Source of the DNA: an uncultured Collinsella sp.
Lineage (GTDB): Bacteria; Actinomycetota; Coriobacteriia; Coriobacteriales; Coriobacteriaceae
Direction of reading: 5' to 3'
DNA length: 64,000 nt
Assembly: GCA_900767675.1 (NCBI GenBank)
Contig: CAAFZX010000026.1
Location: forward strand, 16,867 to 80,866
Below are positions 25,633 through 34,103 of the stretch, one piece after another. Numbering within the stretch: the first letter of the stretch is position 1; each line of letters begins with the position of its first letter. The translations under genes were made by a program, and so were the position numbers. The notes under the pieces are model-generated. The model worked only from the letters and a program-made list of their open reading frames with translations. It searched no databases and was not told the origin of the DNA.

Positions 25633-26178
25633 GTGTGGTATGTGATTCAGGTCATTAATGGTCGCGAAGATGTAATGCGCGAGCGCATTGAGCGTATGGT
25701 GCCGGCGAGTGCCATGCAGGAGCTCTTTTATCCCCAATTTCAAACTGAGATTAAAGTACACGGCGAATGGGTCAATACGGCCAAGCCGCTCTTTCCCGGT
25801 TATCTTATCTGCGACACGACAGATCCCCGCACCGTGCAACAGTATCTGCTGCGCATGGACGACTTTACCCGGGTGCTTTCCCAGGACGGTCAGTTTGTGC
25901 CGTTGGCAAAAGAAGAGGTCCAGCTCATTGGTGGCTTTACGCATAGGGGAGACCGCGTAGTGCCCATGAGTGAGGCCCTAAAAGACGGCGACAAGGTCGT
26001 AGTGACGGCAGGTCCGCTGCTGGGCCACGAAGGCCTTATCAAAACCATTAACAGACGCAAGAGCACTGCTTATTTGGAGCTCAACCTGTGCGGCCGACGC
26101 GTAACCACCCGCGTTGGCCTTGCCGTGCTTTCGGCCGAGCAGCGCGTAATGCGAAACCTTAAAAAGGCGATCGCCTAG
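25633..26178 (+). CDS. loaP: LoaP-type NusG paralog, transcription antiterminator
   Basis: A 181-residue NusG-like protein. The N-terminal NGN domain begins WYVIQVINGRED and has LFPGYLICDT near residue 55; the C-terminal KOW segment reads LKDGDKVVVTAGPLLGHEGLIKTI. Specialised NusG paralogs of the LoaP/UpxY kind head long polysaccharide or antibiotic operons and let polymerase read through them. GTG 25633 is the best start: AAGGGGG lies eight bases upstream, and two earlier in-frame GTG codons overlap that site. It stands first in a 13-kb run of same-strand polysaccharide genes, which fits this role. It is not the housekeeping nusG, which would have secE and ribosomal protein genes nearby. Confidence 0.85.
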   Translation: MWYVIQVINGREDVMRERIERMVPASAMQELFYPQFQTEIKVHGEWVNTAKPLFPGYLICDTTDPRTVQQYLLRMDDFTRVLSQDGQFVPLAKEEVQLIGGFTHRGDRVVPMSEALKDGDKVVVTAGPLLGHEGLIKTINRRKSTAYLELNLCGRRVTTRVGLAVLSAEQRVMRNLKKAIA

Positions 26179-26232
26179 CTGCAGGCGACTGTTTAACGGG
26201 ACAGGGAGGATCCCCGGGGCGGGGACGTAGGT

Positions 26233-27018
26233 TTGAAGGAAATAGTGCAAGATAATCAAATTGGAGATGCAGCAGTTGTTGCTGTAGCGCAAGAGGACAG
26301 GCGCAGGGCCGCCAAGCTCCAAAATGTGGGAAAACATGAAGCGAAGTTGAGCGAAAACGGTATTCCAGCAGATGTGCTGGAGAAGCTTCTGCCCGGTAAT
26401 GACATTATTGAATTGGAAGAGCCAGTCGTTAATGGCGGACTATTCTATCGTTTTATTAAGCGATCCTTTGACGTTGTTTCCTGTGGCTGTGCCTTAATTC
26501 TGCTTGCAATTCCGATGGCGGTCATTGCAGTCAAGATTAAAACCGAATCTGAGGGCCCTGTTATTTATGCCCAGCGTCGTGTGGGTAAAGACGGCAAGGT
26601 GTTTAACATCTACAAATTCCGTAGCATGTACACCGATGCAGAGTCTCGAGGCGCTCAGTGGGCGCAGGACGAAGACCCGCGCGTCACGCCTTTCGGCAAG
26701 ATTATGCGTAAGACGCGGCTAGACGAGATTCCGCAATTCTGGAATGTATTCAAGGGCGATATGAGCCTTATTGGCCCGCGTCCTGAGCGTCCTGCATTCT
26801 GCGATGAGTTCGAGAAGCGTATTCATGGCTGGCATTATCGCACTTTGGTCCGACCTGGCATCTCTGGGCTTGCGCAAGTGACCGGCGGATATGACCTACT
26901 TCCCAGTGAGAAGGTCATGTTCGACCTTCAGTACATCAAAACTAGAAACATCAAGATGGATATTGCAATCATGCTTAAGACGCTTGGCGTTGTTAGCACG
27001 GGGGATGGGGCAAGGTAA
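26233..27018 (+). CDS. Initiating undecaprenyl-phosphate sugar transferase
   Basis: A 261-residue bacterial sugar transferase of the WcaJ/EpsL type. A long hydrophilic N-terminus (about residues 1-75) precedes one membrane segment (CGCALILLAIPMAVIAVKI). The catalytic domain follows, with GPVIYAQRRVGKDGKVFNIYKFRSM, the Asp-Glu pair of TRLDEIPQFWNVFKGDMSLIGPRPERP, and GISGLAQVTG. It would load the first sugar-phosphate onto the lipid carrier at the inner face of the membrane. The TTG start at 26233 is chosen as the only long option; its ribosome site is weak. It overlaps the next gene by one base. Confidence 0.9.
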   Translation: MKEIVQDNQIGDAAVVAVAQEDRRRAAKLQNVGKHEAKLSENGIPADVLEKLLPGNDIIELEEPVVNGGLFYRFIKRSFDVVSCGCALILLAIPMAVIAVKIKTESEGPVIYAQRRVGKDGKVFNIYKFRSMYTDAESRGAQWAQDEDPRVTPFGKIMRKTRLDEIPQFWNVFKGDMSLIGPRPERPAFCDEFEKRIHGWHYRTLVRPGISGLAQVTGGYDLLPSEKVMFDLQYIKTRNIKMDIAIMLKTLGVVSTGDGAR

Positions 27019-28202
27019 TGCGATTACTCTTCCTGACAGACAGCTATAGACCCAGTCGCTCCGCTTGCGCCAATCGCGCGAGTGTGCTTGTTCAAGCCAT
27101 GCTTGATGCAGGGATCGACGTACAGGTTCTATGCTCTAGCGATAGTCTTCTTGGAGCTCCAGATAACTACGAAAAACCTGATTATGTAACGTTTTTTGAG
27201 ACGTTCCCGCTTCGGGAAAAAACATTGATTAATCGTTTGAAAAATAACTTTGGGGGACAACGAGAATCAATCAAAGTTGCGTCGAGTATGGGTAGCTTTG
27301 ACATTGTTCTGTGTACGACCCCTCCGCTGCTTTTGACTACGTCGGCGATTTCGATTGCAAAAAAGAAAAGGGCAAAACTTATCTTAGACGTGCGTGATAT
27401 ATGGCCAGACGTGGCATTCGAAATGGGCTCATTTAAACCAAACAGTCTCTACGGTCGCTTCTTTTCCCATATTGCAAAGCGTGGTTTCAAAACAGCCGAT
27501 ATGGTTACAACTGTGTCAGCAGGTAAAGTTGCCAAACTATCACGACGTATCACTAAAGCGGGCTCATCTGTGCGATTAGTGCCCAATGGCATCGACGAGT
27601 CATTTATTGATGCTTCGGCAGATGAAAACATTGTTGATCGTTTTAATCTTACAAACGGCACAATCTGCTCTTATGTTGGAAATATTGGGCTTGCGCAGGG
27701 TTTAGGAACGCTGCTGGACATTGCTGCTGTACGACCGAATATTCGATTCCTTCTATTTGGAACGGGTGCAGACAAGCGAAAGCTGGAAAACCGAGTTGCC
27801 GAGGAAGGTATTGCGAATGTAGAGTTTTGCGGTACCGTTGACGCCGCAGGTGTTTATACCGTATTAAAGCATTCGGCGTTGTCTTATGTCCCCTTGGTCA
27901 GCTCTCGACTTAAAGACAGCATTCCAACCAAACTTTACGAATGTATTGCATGTGGTTGTCCGGTCCTTCTCGCGGCTCAGGGCGACTCAGTAGACCTGCT
28001 TGAAGAAAGTGGCCTTGGCAAACATGCTGCTCCTGAAGATCCAAAGGGCTTGCTTCGAGAGTTCGATGCCTTAATCGAACAAAAATATACAAAGGAAGAA
28101 AAGGAAATTGCTTCCGCTCAAATGTTATCAGTGCATTCGAGACAAAAGGCGGCTCGTGATTTCGCGGAGTTATTACTCGCTGAGTTCGAGGGCGATTGTT
28201 AA
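27018..28202 (+). CDS. Glycosyltransferase, GT4-like
   Basis: A 394-residue GT-B transferase similar in layout to WbuB-type proteins. It starts MRLLFLTDSYRPSRSACANR, with LILDVRDIWPDVAFEMG in the acceptor lobe and VRLVPNGIDESFID and LLFGTGADKRKLENRV in the donor lobe. KLYECIACGCPVLLAA replaces the usual E-x7-E region. It is AT-rich compared with the core genes. It probably adds an early sugar of the repeat unit after the initiating transferase. Confidence 0.85.
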   Translation: MRLLFLTDSYRPSRSACANRASVLVQAMLDAGIDVQVLCSSDSLLGAPDNYEKPDYVTFFETFPLREKTLINRLKNNFGGQRESIKVASSMGSFDIVLCTTPPLLLTTSAISIAKKKRAKLILDVRDIWPDVAFEMGSFKPNSLYGRFFSHIAKRGFKTADMVTTVSAGKVAKLSRRITKAGSSVRLVPNGIDESFIDASADENIVDRFNLTNGTICSYVGNIGLAQGLGTLLDIAAVRPNIRFLLFGTGADKRKLENRVAEEGIANVEFCGTVDAAGVYTVLKHSALSYVPLVSSRLKDSIPTKLYECIACGCPVLLAAQGDSVDLLEESGLGKHAAPEDPKGLLREFDALIEQKYTKEEKEIASAQMLSVHSRQKAARDFAELLLAEFEGDC

Positions 28203-28204
28203 GA

Positions 28205-29812
28205 ATGAATTCGCCTACTATCCAAAATGCGCTTCTATACGCAAGAACCATTCGTCGCATGAAGCCATCCATGATCGCTTCTAGACTAAAAGGACTTCAT
28301 AAGGTGCCTTTAACGGCTTCGCCGCGTACTCAGTATCTAAGCGTAGCTATCCCCAGTCTAGACTGCGACGAGAATTACGCTGGCCGGTTTGATGTCGACG
28401 CGTTGGCTCGAAATGAATTTTTTCTCATCAATGAGAGACATAAAGTTGATCTTTCGTGCTGGAACGTTCCTGAGGCCTCTCATCTTTGGAATTTTAACCT
28501 CCATTACTTCGAATTTTGCATTCCTCTTGCATCACGCTATGCATTGGGCGGAGACCGAGAGGATGTCGATCAATTTAAGAGGCTTGTTCTCACTTGGATT
28601 GCGACATGTAAATATCCGGTCGGCGATGCTTGGCATCCATATACGATTTCTCTAAGGCTCGTCAATTGGCTTATCTGTATTGATTTGTTTGGCGATTCGC
28701 TGGCAGAGGATTCCATTTTTTTGGAAACTGTATATGAGAGCATGTATCACCAATACAGGCATCTGCTTGCTAATCAAGAAAAACATTTGTTGGCAAATCA
28801 CTATTTTGAGAATCTAAAAACGCTACTAATCTGCGCTCTTTTATTCGACGAAGATGATATTCGGTCAATTGTTGAACGTGATTTTTTAAAACAGCTGGAC
28901 GATCAAATTCTCCCAGACGGCGTGCACTATGAACGTTCCATGATGTACCACAAGCTTCTTCTTGAGGGCTTGTTGCGTGTGGAGCTGGCATATCGCTCGA
29001 TTGGCAAATCCGCGCCAACAAAGGTGGCCACAAAAGCTAAGCAAATGCTCGACGCCATGGCTTCTATTGAGCAGGGTATGGGTAAGACGCCATTCTTTAA
29101 CGACGCTGCCGACGGTGTTGCAAAGGAATGCGAGCAGCTCATTCATGCATGCCGAAATATTTATGGTTACAAGCCCGATTTCACTAAGGCTGCTTTCCCC
29201 GATTCCGGTTTCTACAAACTCTATGATGGCGACGCCGCCCTGGTCTTCTTCGCTGGGGAGCCCGGCCCGTCCTATATGCTTGGCCATGCCCACTGCGACT
29301 TGTTGAGCTTCGAACTCTCGCTTGGCGGCAAGCCCACGATCGTGAACTCGGGCACCTATGCCTACCAGAGCGAACTGAGACCCTACTTCCGCAGCACGGC
29401 TGCGCACAACATCGCGACCGTCGACGGCGAGGAGCAGATGGAGTGCTGGGCCGAGCATCGAGTGGCGCGAGGCGTGAGCGACGTACGCGTCGAGGAAATC
29501 GACGTCCACCGCATCGTCGCAAGCTTCCGCAACTGCAGGGGGAGCCTGCATCGCCGCAGCATCGAGATGAGCGACGGCTCCCTGACGGTCGAGGATTCGA
29601 CGGATCGCGGCGATGCCGAGGTCGTGCAGCGCTTTCATCTATTAAACCAAAATATCGTTAGCCTTGGTGCCGATGGGAATTGCGCTGTAGAGGCTGGCAC
29701 ATCGGACTTCTCAGCTGAATTCGGCGTACGGAAGCAAATAAGGGAGATTTCCATCGCGGGACAGGGTGCCGCTTCCTCGACACTAGCCTATAGGGGGTTG
29801 CCTGATGCCTAA
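28205..29812 (+). CDS. Heparinase II/III family protein
   Basis: A 535-residue protein with a helical alpha/alpha-toroid N-terminal half and a beta-sheet C-terminal half holding the family motifs LGHAHCDLLSFELSLGG and FRSTAAHNIATVDGEEQM. Such proteins cleave or modify uronic-acid-rich polysaccharides and are common inside capsule clusters. No signal peptide is seen. DNA composition changes within the gene: 28205-29200 is AT-rich, 29220-29640 is strongly GC-rich, then it turns AT-rich again. The stop overlaps the next start by eight bases. Confidence 0.85.
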   Translation: MNSPTIQNALLYARTIRRMKPSMIASRLKGLHKVPLTASPRTQYLSVAIPSLDCDENYAGRFDVDALARNEFFLINERHKVDLSCWNVPEASHLWNFNLHYFEFCIPLASRYALGGDREDVDQFKRLVLTWIATCKYPVGDAWHPYTISLRLVNWLICIDLFGDSLAEDSIFLETVYESMYHQYRHLLANQEKHLLANHYFENLKTLLICALLFDEDDIRSIVERDFLKQLDDQILPDGVHYERSMMYHKLLLEGLLRVELAYRSIGKSAPTKVATKAKQMLDAMASIEQGMGKTPFFNDAADGVAKECEQLIHACRNIYGYKPDFTKAAFPDSGFYKLYDGDAALVFFAGEPGPSYMLGHAHCDLLSFELSLGGKPTIVNSGTYAYQSELRPYFRSTAAHNIATVDGEEQMECWAEHRVARGVSDVRVEEIDVHRIVASFRNCRGSLHRRSIEMSDGSLTVEDSTDRGDAEVVQRFHLLNQNIVSLGADGNCAVEAGTSDFSAEFGVRKQIREISIAGQGAASSTLAYRGLPDA

Positions 29813-30818
29813 GACACTGTATATCGGGAGCTTCCCGCCGCCGTACGGGGGTGTGACCGTGAAAAACGCGCTGCTCTTCGAAGCCATATCGGAGAGGGTG
29901 CCGCTCGACAAGCTCGACCTCATGGACGTGAAGAGGCGCGATTTTAAGGCGATCGCGTCGTTTGTCAAGGCGGTCGCGGGTCGAGACGGCGTGCTCGTCA
30001 TCGGGGTTAGCGGTGATTGGCGCAAACGCATAACCGATTTCATGTACTGCTTCAACCGTCCAAAGTTGTGCAGGTCGCTTCTCTTCGTAATGGGCGGAAA
30101 AGTGCCCGAAGACGCGGGCTATATCGAACGCCTCGGCTGCTACAAGCGAGTTTTCGTCGAGACGGAGAGCATGCGCAGGGCTTTCGAGGCATCGGGCGCA
30201 CAGAACGTTTCGGTCTATCCGAACTGCCGCAAGCGGCCAGTGGTGCCTTGCAAGGTTCGCAAAACCGTCCGGGGGGGGGTGCGTCTAGTGTACTTCTCCC
30301 TGATTAGCGAAGAGAAGGGAGCTCAGCTCGTCATCGATGCGGCCAAAGCTCTGCCTGACTGCTCATTCAGCTTCTACGGCCGCATCGATCCGTCATACGA
30401 GACGAGGTTTAAGAGCGAGGTTAATAGGATTCCCAACGTTAGGTACCTAGGGGTTTTCGACTCGGTCGCGGGGGACGTTATCAAAGAGCTCAACCAGTAC
30501 GACATTCACCTCTTCCCGACAATGTGCCCGCATGAAGGCGTGCCAGGCGTCATAGCCGAGACGAAGCTGGCGGGAGTCCCGACCATCGCATCGAATCGCG
30601 GATATAACGGCGAGCTGATCGATGACGGCTCCGACGGCCTTTTAACCACGAGGGATACCGCCGAGGAGCTTGCAGATGCGATAGCCGCCCTATCAGACGA
30701 CTCAGCTCGGCTTGATGGAATGAAGGAAGCGGCGCTGGATTCGGCCGTGAGGTTCTACGTGGACAGGTATCTCGATTTTATTGTTTCCGAGCTTCCGCAG
30801 GAGGGGATCGCGCAATGA
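29805..30818 (+). CDS. Glycosyltransferase with poly-G tract at the domain junction
   Basis: A 337-residue GT-B protein: the N-terminal lobe starts KTLYIGSFPPPYGGVTVKN, and the C-terminal lobe from about residue 160 reads VRLVYFSLISEEKGAQLVI, LGVFDSVAGDVIKELNQYDI and HEGVPGVIAETKLAGVPTIA. Codons for Arg-Gly-Gly-Val between the lobes contain nine G in a row (30271-30279). The C-terminal lobe closely resembles the free-standing protein at 32166-32702. It overlaps both neighbours, so translation is coupled with them. The sugar it transfers is unknown. Confidence 0.85.
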   Translation: MPKTLYIGSFPPPYGGVTVKNALLFEAISERVPLDKLDLMDVKRRDFKAIASFVKAVAGRDGVLVIGVSGDWRKRITDFMYCFNRPKLCRSLLFVMGGKVPEDAGYIERLGCYKRVFVETESMRRAFEASGAQNVSVYPNCRKRPVVPCKVRKTVRGGVRLVYFSLISEEKGAQLVIDAAKALPDCSFSFYGRIDPSYETRFKSEVNRIPNVRYLGVFDSVAGDVIKELNQYDIHLFPTMCPHEGVPGVIAETKLAGVPTIASNRGYNGELIDDGSDGLLTTRDTAEELADAIAALSDDSARLDGMKEAALDSAVRFYVDRYLDFIVSELPQEGIAQ

Positions 30819-32173
30819 ATCTGATGAACGTGTACGACAATCTTCCCGTGTTCGCGCAGAACATGGCCTTCTCTTATATGGGCGGGCGAATCCAAAAGAC
30901 CCGTTTCGGCGAGGGATTCCGCAAGAGGCTTTCCGAGTTCGAATCTCACGACGGATGGAGCCGGGACCAGCTTACCTCTTGGAGAAACGAGCGGCTCCGC
31001 GAGATCGTCGCGCATTGCTACATGACAGTACCTTATTACCGCAACGTGATGGACGAGGGCGGAATCGACCCCGCCTCCATCAAGGACGAGGACTCCCTGA
31101 AAGCGCTGCCCGTTATCACCAAGGCAGACGTCAAAGCGAATCCCGGGGCCTTCGTCTCCTCCAAGGCGAAGGCCATGAGCATCCTTCGCGTCCATACGAG
31201 CGGAACGACCGGTTCGGGGTTCCAGTTCGATAGCACGATCGACTGCCAACAGGCCCAGTTCGCCTGCTTCTGGCGCTATTACCGCTCCCACGGGCTCGAC
31301 CTGGGGATGTGGCAGGCTCAGTTCTCGTCGAGGCAGGCGGTGCCGCAACGTGTTTGCCCCCCTCCGTTCTGGCGCATCGACAAGCCGGGAAGGCGCTACT
31401 ACATGAGCGCCTTCCACGAGAGCCCCGCCAACATGCAGGCGTATTATGACGTCATACGCGAAAATCATTTTCCGTGGATAAGCGGCTACCCTTCGCTCAT
31501 GGTACTGCTGGCGCAGTGGATGAACGAGCGCGACCTCAGCTTCGACTTCGTGAAGGCCGTCACGTGCGGTGCCGAGAATCTGCTCGGACACCAGGCCGAT
31601 GCCATGGAGAGAGCTTTCGGCGTTCGTCCCGTGCAGACGTACGGGCAGACCGAGAATGTGGCCATCTTTTCGCAGTCGCCGGACGGGAAGATCCTGGTGG
31701 ACGAAGACTTCTCCGTCGTGGAGTTCCTGCCGGACGCTGCCGGGGGGGGGTTCAGTGTTGTGGGCTCCTGCCTGTTCAACTACGCGACCCCGCTTCTGCG
31801 CTACGACACGGGCGACATCGTGCAGCTGGGCGACCAAACGGGCCCGCGCCGGGAGGTCTCCTCTATCGACGGCCGACGCGAGGATTACGTTCATATGCCG
31901 GACGGCACGAAAGTCGGGAAGCTCGATCACGTTTTCAAGGACACGCCGCACTTCCAGGAGGCCCAAATCTACCAAGCTGCGGATTACTCCCTGCATCTTC
32001 GCGTCGTGGGAGAGCCGTATCTATGCGTAGAGGACGAAAGGACGGCGCTCGCGGCATTGAGGGCGTCGATTGGCGAGGGTCTTCCCGTAAGGTTCGAGTA
32101 CATGTCAGAGTTGCCGCGCTCGCGGTCGAAGAAGCTTCGATTCGTCGTCTCGGACGTGGTGGCAAATGAGTAA
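30815..32173 (+). CDS. CapK/PaaK-like adenylate-forming enzyme
   Basis: A 452-residue protein of the phenylacetate-CoA ligase/CapK family: RVHTSGTTGSGFQFDS (phosphate loop), VQTYGQTENVAIFSQ and LRYDTGDIVQLGD are the adenylation motifs. The N-terminal YRNVMDEGG region and the C-terminal small domain are present. CapK-type members are frequent in capsule loci and may activate an acyl or amino-acid group that decorates the polysaccharide; the substrate is unknown. It contains a run of nine G at 31742-31750 (DAAGGGFSVVG). It overlaps the upstream gene by four bases and the downstream one by eight. Confidence 0.85.
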   Translation: MNLMNVYDNLPVFAQNMAFSYMGGRIQKTRFGEGFRKRLSEFESHDGWSRDQLTSWRNERLREIVAHCYMTVPYYRNVMDEGGIDPASIKDEDSLKALPVITKADVKANPGAFVSSKAKAMSILRVHTSGTTGSGFQFDSTIDCQQAQFACFWRYYRSHGLDLGMWQAQFSSRQAVPQRVCPPPFWRIDKPGRRYYMSAFHESPANMQAYYDVIRENHFPWISGYPSLMVLLAQWMNERDLSFDFVKAVTCGAENLLGHQADAMERAFGVRPVQTYGQTENVAIFSQSPDGKILVDEDFSVVEFLPDAAGGGFSVVGSCLFNYATPLLRYDTGDIVQLGDQTGPRREVSSIDGRREDYVHMPDGTKVGKLDHVFKDTPHFQEAQIYQAADYSLHLRVVGEPYLCVEDERTALAALRASIGEGLPVRFEYMSELPRSRSKKLRFVVSDVVANE

Positions 32174-32702
32174 CGGCATCAGGTGCGTGTTCTTCTCGCT
32201 CATAGGCGAGGCGAAGGGGGCGGATTTGGCGCTTGAGGCCGCGAAACGGCTGCCCGAGGTCGAGTTTCACTTTTACGGGCGCGTTGAGGGCGGTTTCAAG
32301 CATCGCTTCGAGACGAGCCTGTCTGGGTTGCCTAATGCCGAGTACCATGGCGTTTTCGATTCGGTTTCCGGTGACGTGCTGGCCGAGCTGAACCGGTACG
32401 ACCTCCACCTTCTGCCGACAAGCTGGCCCAACGAAGGCGTTCCGGGGGTCCTTGTGGAGACCAAGATCGCGGCGGTCCCATCTATCGTGAGCGACTGTTG
32501 CCATAACGCCGAGATCGTCGAGGACGGAATTGACGGAATCGTTCTTAAGGAGTGCACCGCGCAGAGCTTGAGCGCAGCGATAGCGGGTTGCGCCAGGAAC
32601 CCCGACCGCCTTGACGAGATGAAGCGCGGTGCGCTTGCCTCAGCGGAACGGTTTTTCATTGACCGCTACGTGGATTTGATTGTTTCTGAGCTGGCCGCAT
32701 AG
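32166..32702 (+). CDS. Stand-alone C-terminal half of a glycosyltransferase
   Basis: 178 residues that match only the donor-nucleotide lobe of a GT-B enzyme. It aligns along its whole length with residues about 160-335 of the protein at 29805-30818: VFFSLIGEAKGADLAL against VYFSLISEEKGAQLVI, VFDSVSGDVLAELNRYDLHL against the VFDSVAGDVIKELNQYDIHL segment, and FIDRYVDLIVSEL against YVDRYLDFIVSEL. No acceptor lobe is encoded, yet it has its own ATG, overlaps the upstream stop and has a full-length ending, so it looks maintained. It may pair with another protein's N-terminal lobe, or be a decaying duplicate. Confidence 0.8.
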   Translation: MSNGIRCVFFSLIGEAKGADLALEAAKRLPEVEFHFYGRVEGGFKHRFETSLSGLPNAEYHGVFDSVSGDVLAELNRYDLHLLPTSWPNEGVPGVLVETKIAAVPSIVSDCCHNAEIVEDGIDGIVLKECTAQSLSAAIAGCARNPDRLDEMKRGALASAERFFIDRYVDLIVSELAA

Positions 32703-32751
32703 GCGCTCGCTACCAAAGAAAAACGTTCCCAACCAAGGAAAGGAATCAAAA

Positions 32752-33969
32752 ATGGTTAACGTTATCGGTCTTGGCTACATCGGCCTGCCCACCGCCCTCA
32801 TGATGGCCTCCCACGGCGTGGAGGTCGTGGGCACCGACTACAACGAGGGGCTCGTCGCCACGCTCAACGCCGGCAAGACCACCTTCAAGGAGGAGGGTCT
32901 GGACGAGCTGTTCGCCGACGCCCTGGAGTCCGGCATCAAGTTCTCCACCGACTACCAGGTCTGCGACACCTACATCGTCTCGGTCCCCACGCCCTACGAC
33001 AAGCTCGACAAGAAGATCGACCCGTGCTACGTCGTGGCTGCCTGCAAGACCGTCCTCGAGGTCGCCCCCGAGGGCGCCGTTCTCGTCGTTGAGTCTACCG
33101 TCTCGCCCAACACCATCGACCGCTTCGTGCGCCCGCTGCTGGCCGAGGCCGGCCGCGGGGACGTCCAGCTCGTCCACGCCCCCGAGCGCATCATCCCGGG
33201 CAACATGGTCTACGAGCTGCTGCACAACAACCGCACCATCGGCGCCGACGATCCCGAGGTGGGGGAGGCCGTGGCCAAGGTCTACGCCAGCTTCTGCCAG
33301 GGCGAGATCTCCGTCACAGACATCCGTACCGCCGAGATGACCAAGGTCGTCGAGAACACCTTCCGCGCGGTGAACATCGCCTTCTCCAACGAGCTCGCCA
33401 AGATCTGCCGCATCGGCGGCATGGACGTCGCCGAGGTCATCCGCATCGCCAACAAGCACCCGCGCGTGAACATCCTGAACCCCGGCCCGGGCGTCGGCGG
33501 CCACTGCATCCCGGTCGACCCGTGGTTCCTGGTCGGCGACTACCCCGAGACGGCGAACTTCATCCGCCTCGCGCTGCAGACCAACGCCTCCATGCCCGAG
33601 TACGTCATGCACCGTGCCCACGAGGTCATGGCCGAGCGCGGAATCACCGACGCCTCGAAGGTCGGCATCTACGGCCTCACCTACAAGGAGAACGTCGACG
33701 ACGTCCGCGAGTCCCCGACGCTGCAGATGCTCGAGTCCATGTCCGAGCACCTCTGCGCTGGCTCCGTTAAGGTCTACGACCCGTGGGTCGAGCGCGACGA
33801 GGTCCCCGGCCAGGTCCACTCCATGGAGGAGTTCCTGGACGGCCTGGAGATGGTGATCGTGATGGTCGGCCACTCCCAGGTCAAGGACAACCCTGGCATC
33901 TTCGGCGACCGTATCCTCATCGACCCGCGCAACGTCTGCGGCGACGGCGAGAACGTCTACAAGCTGTAG
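32752..33969 (+). CDS. wecC: UDP-N-acetyl-D-mannosamine dehydrogenase
   Basis: The NAD-dependent enzyme oxidises UDP-ManNAc to UDP-ManNAcA. The 405-residue protein starts MVNVIGLGYIGLPTALMMA (Rossmann loop), with ESTVSPNTIDRF, HAPERIIPGNM, ELAKICRIGGMDVAEVI and GPGVGGHCIPVDPWFL (catalytic Cys), the last being diagnostic for this dehydrogenase family. AAGGAAAGG precedes the start. Its partner wecB lies at the end of the operon. Codon use is much more GC-ending than in the flanking transferases. UDP-glucose dehydrogenase is the main alternative, less likely given wecB. Confidence 0.93.
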   Translation: MVNVIGLGYIGLPTALMMASHGVEVVGTDYNEGLVATLNAGKTTFKEEGLDELFADALESGIKFSTDYQVCDTYIVSVPTPYDKLDKKIDPCYVVAACKTVLEVAPEGAVLVVESTVSPNTIDRFVRPLLAEAGRGDVQLVHAPERIIPGNMVYELLHNNRTIGADDPEVGEAVAKVYASFCQGEISVTDIRTAEMTKVVENTFRAVNIAFSNELAKICRIGGMDVAEVIRIANKHPRVNILNPGPGVGGHCIPVDPWFLVGDYPETANFIRLALQTNASMPEYVMHRAHEVMAERGITDASKVGIYGLTYKENVDDVRESPTLQMLESMSEHLCAGSVKVYDPWVERDEVPGQVHSMEEFLDGLEMVIVMVGHSQVKDNPGIFGDRILIDPRNVCGDGENVYKL

Positions 33970-34103
33970 GGGGCATGTGGACGATTTCAACTCCATATCG
34001 AGTAACGGCGCGCGCACTTGCCTTACGGCTGTATTGAACGTCTTGGCGATAGCTGCTTGCGGTGTTGGCTCTGCACATAGTTTCAATTGTTTGATGACGG
34101 CAG

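Noticed and set aside
32746..34086. 446-codon minus-strand frame opposite wecC
   Set aside because: Val/Asp/Gly-rich shadow of a strongly conserved dehydrogenase.
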